A DNA stretch of 64,000 bases from Streptomyces inusitatus (GTDB lineage Bacteria > Actinomycetota > Actinomycetes > Streptomycetales > Streptomycetaceae). A program made the position numbers and the translations under genes. This document shows, piece after piece, positions 59,610 to 64,000 of this stretch. The notes beneath the pieces are model-generated. The model was not told the origin of the DNA, did not search any database, and saw only the letters and a list, made by a program, of their open reading frames with translations. Where the stretch lies: contig NZ_BMWG01000007.1 in NCBI RefSeq assembly GCF_014651115.1, forward strand, positions 227,257 to 291,256, written 5' to 3'. Every line of letters begins with the position of its first letter. Position 1 is the first letter of the stretch.

Positions 59610-59650
59610 CGGTCCGAGGGACCGCGCCCCGCGTGCGGTCCCTCGGACCG
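59610..59650. terminator. Perfect hairpin between hpnH and the aminotransferase gene
   Basis: A 16-bp uninterrupted stem (59610-59625 and 59635-59650, 9-base loop) fills most of the 85-bp gap between hpnH and the aminotransferase. It should terminate or attenuate the upstream operon. It stands at the place where ispG and dxs lie in S. coelicolor as I recall. Confidence 0.75.
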
Positions 59651-59674
59651 GCCCCAGTCCAGGAGAGCTGAGGA

Positions 59675-61069
59675 ATGACCGACCCGTCGCCGCCCTTCGA
59701 CCTGGCCCGGCTGCTCGCCGACCGCGGCTCGGAGCGCTATGAGCTGCACACCCGCCACCTCAACCACCAACTGCCCCGCATGCTCCGCACCATCGGCTTC
59801 GACAAGGTCTACGTCCGGGCCGAGGGCGCCTACTTCTGGGACGCCGACGGCGACGACTACCTCGACATGCTCTCCGGCTTCGGGGTGATGGGCCTGGGCC
59901 GCCACCACCCCGTCGTACGGAAGGCCCTGCACGACGTCCTCGACGCCTCCCTCGCCGACCTCACCCGCTTCGACTGCCAGCCGCTGCCCGGGCTGCTGGC
60001 CGAGAGACTCCTCACCCACAGCCCCCACCTCGACCGGGTGTTCTTCACCAGCAGCGGCACCGAAGCGGTGGAGACCGCCCTGAAATTCGCCCGGTGCGCC
60101 ACCGGCAGACCCAGGGTGCTCTACTGCGACCACGCCTTCCACGGGCTGACCACCGGCTCCCTCTCGGTCAACGGCGAATCCGGCTTCCGCGACGGATTCG
60201 CCCCGCTGCTCCCCGACACCGCCGTCCCGCTCGGCGACCTCGACGCGCTCCGGCACGAGCTGGCCCGGGGCGATGTGGCCGCCCTGATCGTGGAGCCGAT
60301 CCAGGGCAAGGGCGTCCACGAGGCCCCGCCCGGATATCTGCCCGCCGCCCGGGAGCTGCTCCACCGCCACAAGGCGCTGCTGATCGCGGACGAGGTGCAG
60401 ACGGGCCTCGGACGCACCGGCGACTTCTACGCCCACCAGCACGAGCCCGGGGCGGACCCCGATCTGATCTGCGTGGCCAAGGCCCTCTCCGGCGGCTATG
60501 TGCCGGTCGGCGCGACCCTCGGCAAGGACTGGATCTTCCAGAAGGTCTACTCCTCGATGGACCGGGTGCTGGTCCACTCGGCCAGCTTCGGCGCCAACGC
60601 CCAGGCCATGGCGGCGGGCCTGGCGGTGCTCTCGGTGATCGAGGACGAACAGCTCGTCGCCAACGCGCGCGCCACCGGCGAACTGCTGCGCACCCGGCTC
60701 GCGGCGCTCGTGGACCGCTATGAGTTCCTGCACGCGGTGCGCGGCCGGGGACTGATGACCGGAATCGAGTTCGGCCGCCCCGTCTCGCTCAAGCTGCGCG
60801 GCCGCTGGACCATGCTCCAGGCGGCCCGCAAGGGACTCTTCGCGCAGATGGTGGTCGTCCCGCTGCTGCGCAGACACCGGATCCTCACCCAGGTCTCCGG
60901 CGACCGGCTGGAGGTGATCAAGCTGATTCCGCCGCTGACCGTCGGGGAGCGGGAGGTGGACCGCTTCCTGGACGCCTTCGCGGCGGTCATGGACGACGCG
61001 CACTCCGGCGGCGGTCTGATGTGGGACTTCGGCCGGACCCTGGTGGGGCAGGCGCTGGCCAACCGCTGA
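59675..61069 (+). CDS. hpnO: Class III PLP aminotransferase of the hopanoid locus (HpnO-like)
   Basis: 464 residues, ATG at 59675. Fold-type I class III aminotransferase: YFWDADGDDYLDMLSGFGVMGLGRHHP, TSSGTEAVETALKFAR, HAFHGLTTGSLSVNG, LIVEPIQGKGVHEAPPGYL, LLIADEVQTGLGRTG (Asp binds PLP N1) and the Schiff-base Lys in CVAKALSGGYVPVGA. In hopanoid clusters this family makes aminobacteriohopanetriol from ribosylhopane. It could also serve another amine. It is separated from hpnH by the strong hairpin and likely has its own or read-through expression. An XRE-cupin regulator follows after 76 bp. Confidence 0.85.
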   Translation: MTDPSPPFDLARLLADRGSERYELHTRHLNHQLPRMLRTIGFDKVYVRAEGAYFWDADGDDYLDMLSGFGVMGLGRHHPVVRKALHDVLDASLADLTRFDCQPLPGLLAERLLTHSPHLDRVFFTSSGTEAVETALKFARCATGRPRVLYCDHAFHGLTTGSLSVNGESGFRDGFAPLLPDTAVPLGDLDALRHELARGDVAALIVEPIQGKGVHEAPPGYLPAARELLHRHKALLIADEVQTGLGRTGDFYAHQHEPGADPDLICVAKALSGGYVPVGATLGKDWIFQKVYSSMDRVLVHSASFGANAQAMAAGLAVLSVIEDEQLVANARATGELLRTRLAALVDRYEFLHAVRGRGLMTGIEFGRPVSLKLRGRWTMLQAARKGLFAQMVVVPLLRRHRILTQVSGDRLEVIKLIPPLTVGEREVDRFLDAFAAVMDDAHSGGGLMWDFGRTLVGQALANR

Positions 61070-61090
61070 CCAGGGGTTTCACCAGAGATT

Positions 61091-61124
61091 TTGCCTCTGG
61101 GGCAAGAAACTTGCCTCAGAGGCA
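61091..61124. promoter_or_regulatory. Duplicated palindromic operator before the XRE-cupin gene
   Basis: TTGCCTCTGGGGCA at 61091-61104 and TTGCCTCAGAGGCA at 61111-61124 are two copies of a TGCCTCnGnGGCA dyad whose starts are exactly 20 bp apart. The second copy is a perfect 13-bp palindrome. The pair ends 21 bp before the XRE-cupin ATG (61146), the position for autorepression. Confidence 0.7.
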
Positions 61125-61145
61125 GTTTCCTGGCGCAATGGATCC

Positions 61146-61766
61146 ATGCAGAGTCCTCCCGGGGGCCATCCCCCGGACCTCCGGTCTCCCGCGGGAGACT
61201 TCTCCGCCGAGCTGGCCGATGTCGCGCCCCGGCTGCGTGATCTGCGCCGCCGCCGCGGCCTCACCCTGGAGGCCGCCGCCCAGCGGGCCGGCCTCTCGCC
61301 CGCTCATCTCTCCCGGCTGGAGACCGGCCGCAGGCAGCCCTCGCTGCCGATGCTGCTCTCCCTCGCCAGGATCTACGGTACGACGATCGCCGAGCTGCTG
61401 GGCGAGCTGTCGCCGGAGCACGACCCGGTGATCCGGGGCGGCAGCCGTGAGCCGGCCTTCGCCGACGGCTGGACCTACCACCAGGTGGGATCGCCCGGCC
61501 GGGCCATGCAGACGCTGCGGCTGATCGTCCCGTACGGAGCCCAGGGAGATCTGGTGCGGGTCCACCCCGGAGAGGAGTGGATGTACGTTCTCGACGGGCG
61601 GCTGAAGCTCACCCTCGGGGAGTCCGTGCACGAGCTGGGGCCCGGTGACAGCGCGCACTACGACTCGCTCACCCCGCACCGGCTCGCGGCCGCCTCCCGC
61701 GAGGGGGCCGAGCTGCTCTTCGCCCACACCCTGCTTCAGAGCCCCGACCTCTATCCGCACGCCTGA
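61146..61766 (+). CDS. XRE-cupin transcriptional regulator
   Basis: 206 residues, ATG at 61146. Residues about 25-85 are an XRE-type helix-turn-helix (LRDLRRRRGLTLEAAAQRAGLSPAHLSRLETGRRQPSLPMLLSLARIYG); the C-terminal half (about 110-200) is a single cupin domain (VRVHPGEEWMYVLDGRLKLTLG, LGPGDSAHYDSLTPHRL). The cupin likely binds a small ligand. The usual metal His residues are only partly present. Its duplicated operator is just upstream. It is adjacent to hpnO and the DUF6126 peptide; regulation of one of these, or of the amine metabolism that the cupin might sense, is inference. Confidence 0.92.
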   Translation: MQSPPGGHPPDLRSPAGDFSAELADVAPRLRDLRRRRGLTLEAAAQRAGLSPAHLSRLETGRRQPSLPMLLSLARIYGTTIAELLGELSPEHDPVIRGGSREPAFADGWTYHQVGSPGRAMQTLRLIVPYGAQGDLVRVHPGEEWMYVLDGRLKLTLGESVHELGPGDSAHYDSLTPHRLAAASREGAELLFAHTLLQSPDLYPHA

Positions 61767-61777
61767 GAATTCCGCCG

Positions 61778-61801
61778 CCCGCAGTCCCGCAGTCCCGCAG
61801 T
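61778..61801 (+). repeat. Three tandem copies of CCCGCAGT
   Basis: The octamer CCCGCAGT is repeated three times without spacer at 61778-61801, between the XRE-cupin gene and the DUF6126 gene. A related CCCGAAAGT repeat follows. Confidence 0.8.
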
Positions 61802-61837
61802 CCCGTACGCCCGAAAGTCCCGAAAGTGAGGACCGTC

Positions 61838-62002
61838 ATGTCCGAGAACACCGCCGCGCCCCTGCCCGAGAAGCCCAAGTCCAAGGGCAAGCAGGAGAGC
61901 AAGTTCCCCATGGGGATGGTCGTCCGGCTCTTCGCCTATCTGATCGCGGGCCACATCCTGGCCGGGTTCCTCTATCTGCTGTTCGAGATGGGCGGCAAGT
62001 GA
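61838..62002 (+). CDS. DUF6126-type small membrane protein
   Basis: 54 residues, ATG at 61838 with GTGAGG 7 bp upstream. A Lys/Pro-rich N-terminus (PLPEKPKSKGKQESKFP) precedes one transmembrane helix (VVRLFAYLIAGHILAGFLYLLF). Small proteins of this type (DUF6126) follow XRE-cupin genes in Streptomyces as far as I recall. The basic N-terminal tail should stay in the cytoplasm. No function is known. It may be a partner of the regulator or of the hopanoid-containing membrane. Confidence 0.8.
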   Translation: MSENTAAPLPEKPKSKGKQESKFPMGMVVRLFAYLIAGHILAGFLYLLFEMGGK

Positions 62003-62030
62003 CAGCCCGTATGGGCCGCACCGCCTGACC

Positions 62031-62843
62031 TCAGTCTTCGACGAGGAGCCGGTCGCGCAGCCGCTCACGGGTCTCGGGGCCGATCCCCAGCCCTTCGGTG
62101 AGATAGCGCTCGGTGGTGCCCCAGATCTCCTCGACGGTGTCGAACGCGGCCCGCAGATACTCCGGGCGCGCGTCGAGGAGAGGAGCCATCAGCTCCAGCA
62201 CCTCCGGGGACGTCCCGGCCGGAGAGCTGTCGCCGTGGCGCACCCGGTAGCGCTGCCGCGGATCGCCGGACTTGAGATAGTCCGCCTCGATCGCCTCCCA
62301 CTCCACGCCCACCGCGAGCAGGGCGATCGCTATCGACAGACCGGCCCGGTCCTTGCCGGCCGCGCAGTGCATCAGCGCGGGGACGCTGTCCTCGGCGAGG
62401 GCGCGCAGAATCCGGCCGTGCTCGCCGGTCCGCTCCCGGATGATCAGCCGGTACGACTCCTTCATCCGCTCCTCGCCCTTGCCGTCGGCCATGACCGACC
62501 GCAGCAGGCCGAGATCCCCGCTGCGGACCATCTTCCAGAACTCCACGCCCTCGGCCGGATCGCTGAGCGGCAGATTCACATGGCGCACGCCGGGCAGCTC
62601 GGCGTCGGCCCCGTCCATCCGGATGTCGGCCGGGGTCCGGAAGTCGAAGATCGTGTGCAGCCCCAGCGCGCTCAGGAAGGCGATGTCGCTCTCGGTCGCG
62701 TGGGCGAGATGGCCGCTGCGATAGAGCCGCCCGAACCGGGTGCGGCGGCCGTCCGAGGTCGGCAGCCCGCCCACATCGCGGAAATTGCGCACTCCGACCA
62801 GCTCGGGCTCGGTCGAGGGGACCTGCGGCAGCTGCTGCGTCAC
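62031..62843 (-). CDS. Tyrosine-protein phosphatase (PTP/DSP-like)
   Basis: 270 residues, ATG at 62843. The active-site P-loop is MHCAAGKDRAGLS with the nucleophile C160 and Arg in KDR, the CxxGKDR form of bacterial Ptp3/MptpB-like lipid/tyrosine phosphatases. N-terminal LVGVRNFRDVGGLPTSDGRRTRFGRLYRSGHLA matches the family. A helical C-terminus follows (RAAFDTVEEIWGTTERYLTEGLG). No signal peptide. MptpB-type enzymes dephosphorylate phosphotyrosine and phosphoinositides. Convergent with the DUF6126 gene. Confidence 0.92.
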   Translation of the reverse strand: MTQQLPQVPSTEPELVGVRNFRDVGGLPTSDGRRTRFGRLYRSGHLAHATESDIAFLSALGLHTIFDFRTPADIRMDGADAELPGVRHVNLPLSDPAEGVEFWKMVRSGDLGLLRSVMADGKGEERMKESYRLIIRERTGEHGRILRALAEDSVPALMHCAAGKDRAGLSIAIALLAVGVEWEAIEADYLKSGDPRQRYRVRHGDSSPAGTSPEVLELMAPLLDARPEYLRAAFDTVEEIWGTTERYLTEGLGIGPETRERLRDRLLVED

Positions 62844-63422
62844 AAAGGCTCCTGAAGGTCACTGACGTCGGCGCGGCTCGCCGACGGCGGAGTGTTCTCG
62901 ACGATCATCTTGCCTTCCCGGCGTCCTGGGAAGATTCGCGACCGCCCAGCACATGCGAATAGAGGCATTAGTCGTGTCTGACCGAATTGGATTATTGCTT
63001 ATAACTTGACCCGTCTATGGGGTAGATGGGGTGCGGGTGGTGAGCAGGGTCATAGCGGTGACCGTCCGTGGCGGCGTGCCGGAAGCCGATTTCGACGCGG
63101 CGAACGGAGTTGGGGTTCCGGGCTCCACGCAGGGTCACCGGATTCCCCGGGGCCGCGCGCGATGGATCATCCAACTCAAACGGAACAGCTTGTTCCGCTC
63201 CTGGCGGCTCGTCTACGGTCACGGCCATCCGGACGGACCGCCTCATCCTGCCGCCGACCGGACTTCCCATCCCCATAGCCGCGTGGCAGGAGCGGGGGAC
63301 CCAGTCAGTACGCCGGCCCGGATCTCCGGACGGCTCGGGGTGAAGTCGCACGACGAGCGCGGCCGGGCATCTCCAGCCCGAACCCGACAGCTCACCTCGC
63401 AGGCGCCGGAGAGGAACGCCCC
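62844..63422. other. Long divergent leader region
   Basis: 579 bp between the phosphatase and the LysM gene. It has the A/T-rich promoter patch near 62950-63010, a small hairpin (62914-62933, CTTCCC/GGGAAG), unassigned sequence to about 63240, and the riboswitch-like element from about 63250. Frames crossing it lack coding bias. Confidence 0.65.
63250..63415 (+). promoter_or_regulatory. ydaO-yuaA-type (c-di-AMP) riboswitch candidate
   Basis: The leader just before the LysM gene carries the conserved segments of the actinobacterial ydaO class in order: GGCAGGAGCGGGGGACCCA at about 63285-63303, GGGGTGAAG at 63337-63345, CCCGAACCCGACAGCTCACC at 63377-63396, and AGGCGCCGGAGAGGA at 63401-63415. 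The ribosome-binding site GGAGAGG is the 3' end of the element, 8 bp before the ATG. c-di-AMP riboswitches are known to control rpf and other cell-wall hydrolase genes in Streptomyces, matching the LysM-type gene here. The 5' boundary is approximate. Confidence 0.85.
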
Positions 63423-64000
63423 ATGCCCGCCAAGGGTAAGCACCGCCGTCCCAGAACCAGCACCCTCACCCGTGGCTTCGTCGCCGCCGGCACCGGCGGC
63501 GCGGCCATCGCGCTTCCGCTGACGGTCGCGACCGGCGCGCACGCCGCCGAGCGGTCGGCCCCGGTCGCCGCACCCGCCGTCGCCGCTGCTGCCCCTGCCC
63601 CTGCTGCGCCCGCCGCACAGGCCGCCGAAGCGCCCGCGCCCACCGTCTACCGGGTGGTCGCGGGCGACCATCTGTCCAAGATCGCCGACGAGCACCGGGT
63701 CGGCGGCTGGCAGAAGCTGTACGAGAAGAACCGCGCGGCCGTCGGCGACGACCCCTCGCTGATCCACCCCGGCCTCGAACTCACCCTCGGCGAGCGGGCC
63801 GAGGCGCGTACGCGGGGCGCCGCGAGCCAGGACCGCGCCGCGCGCCCGGCCGCGCCCGCCCCCGCTCAGGCACCCGTCGCCGCCGCCGACGGCGGGGGGG
63901 GCGGCCCGGCCGGGCGCGCCGGGGCCGCCCCCCCGCCGGCGGAGGAGGACGCGGCCCCGCCCGCCGCCGCCCCTTCCCCCCCCCCCGCCCCCCCCCCCGC
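63423..64000 (+). CDS. Secreted LysM-domain protein, cut by the window end
   Basis: An open frame runs from the ATG at 63423 to the window end (192 codons). After a basic start (KGKHRRPRTSTLTRG) is a signal peptide (FVAAGTGGAAIALPLTVATGAHA), an Ala/Pro linker, and one LysM domain (TVYRVVAGDHLSKIADEH ... IHPGLELTLGERAE, about residues 77-125) that binds peptidoglycan. The catalytic domain, probably a transglycosylase or peptidase, is outside. From about 63890 the sequence turns into G/C runs (tail reading PPPAPPP), which I regard as damaged. The upstream ydaO-type leader supports a cell-wall lytic role. Confidence 0.85.
   Translation, partial: MPAKGKHRRPRTSTLTRGFVAAGTGGAAIALPLTVATGAHAAERSAPVAAPAVAAAAPAPAAPAAQAAEAPAPTVYRVVAGDHLSKIADEHRVGGWQKLYEKNRAAVGDDPSLIHPGLELTLGERAEARTRGAASQDRAARPAAPAPAQAPVAAADGGGGGPAGRAGAAPPPAEEDAAPPAAAPSPPPAPPP
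63890..64000. other. Anomalous G/C tract at the window end
   Basis: The last roughly 110 bp contain runs of G8, C7, C11 and C12 within the frame of the LysM gene. The pattern fits low-quality sequence near a contig end rather than a normal Ala/Pro linker, though a Pro-rich linker is possible. Confidence 0.55.

Noticed and set aside
63031..63422. Frames of 90-160 codons in the region before the LysM gene
   Set aside because: They coincide with the riboswitch-like leader and have no coding bias.
1..64000. tRNA genes, insertion sequences, prophage or attachment sites
   Set aside because: No tRNA-like cloverleaf sequences, transposase or integrase motifs, or long flanking direct repeats were seen on reading; a tRNAscan or ISfinder search was not possible.

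Overview
The window is high-GC actinobacterial chromosome, almost certainly Streptomyces. Coding is dense with strong third-position G/C bias, GTG starts are frequent, TTA codons are very rare, and the gene families are Streptomyces types: AfsR-like SARP regulator, S8 peptidase with a long C-terminal extension, alpha-lytic-type S1 protease, DUF5941, DUF6126, and a ydaO-type leader before a LysM protein. I see no transposase, integrase, CRISPR array, tRNA or rRNA.

Region 1 (1-13.9 kb) is mixed. It has the end of a membrane glycosyltransferase, a divergent NAD(P)-binding protein/HxlR pair, a secreted subtilisin-fold protein that has lost its catalytic His and Ser, and two tandem imine-reductase-like enzymes divergent from a 1061-aa AfsR/SARP regulator. 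The regulator's promoter carries three CTGTCGG heptamers at exact 11-bp periodicity. YciI, endonuclease V and a trans-acting enoyl reductase follow.

Region 2 (14-18.8 kb) is an acyl-CoA module: CaiB-type CoA transferase, thiolase, and a fused enoyl-CoA hydratase/3-hydroxyacyl-CoA dehydrogenase. Region 3 (18.9-28.3 kb) has a MerR/phosphotransferase pair, then secreted hydrolases (S1 protease, sphingomyelinase-type phosphodiesterase, X-Pro peptidase, M14 carboxypeptidase) and a BCCT transporter. Region 4 (28.3-40.9 kb) has a D-amino-acid oxidase, a large metzincin-like protein without a signal peptide, an ABC-F protein, tex, DJ-1/PfpI, a crotonase, HdeD, an anti-sigma-type ATPase and idi.

Region 5 (41-50.6 kb) has a CDF metal exporter, galE, and a translationally coupled five-gene set: DUF5941/CDP-alcohol phosphotransferase, LicC/IPCT-like cytidylyltransferase, glycerol-1-phosphate-dehydrogenase-like enzyme, second CDP-alcohol phosphotransferase, GT2 glycosyltransferase. 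A TagGH-type ABC exporter follows. I read this as a CDP-polyol-dependent surface phosphoglycan or lipid pathway without a known product, and it is the best candidate here for an undescribed system.

Region 6 (51-62 kb) is the hopanoid locus: hpnC, hpnD, hpnE, a polyprenyl diphosphate synthase, shc, hpnG, hpnH, a class III aminotransferase (hpnO-like), an XRE-cupin regulator with a duplicated palindromic operator, and a DUF6126 peptide. The ispG and dxs genes I remember between hpnH and the aminotransferase in S. coelicolor are absent; a strong hairpin occupies the junction. A tyrosine phosphatase and a c-di-AMP-riboswitch-led LysM gene close the window.

Three tracts (about 34741-34860, 51631-51720, 63890-64000) look like damaged homopolymeric G/C sequence. 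They affect the end of tex, an active-site block of hpnC and the last gene.
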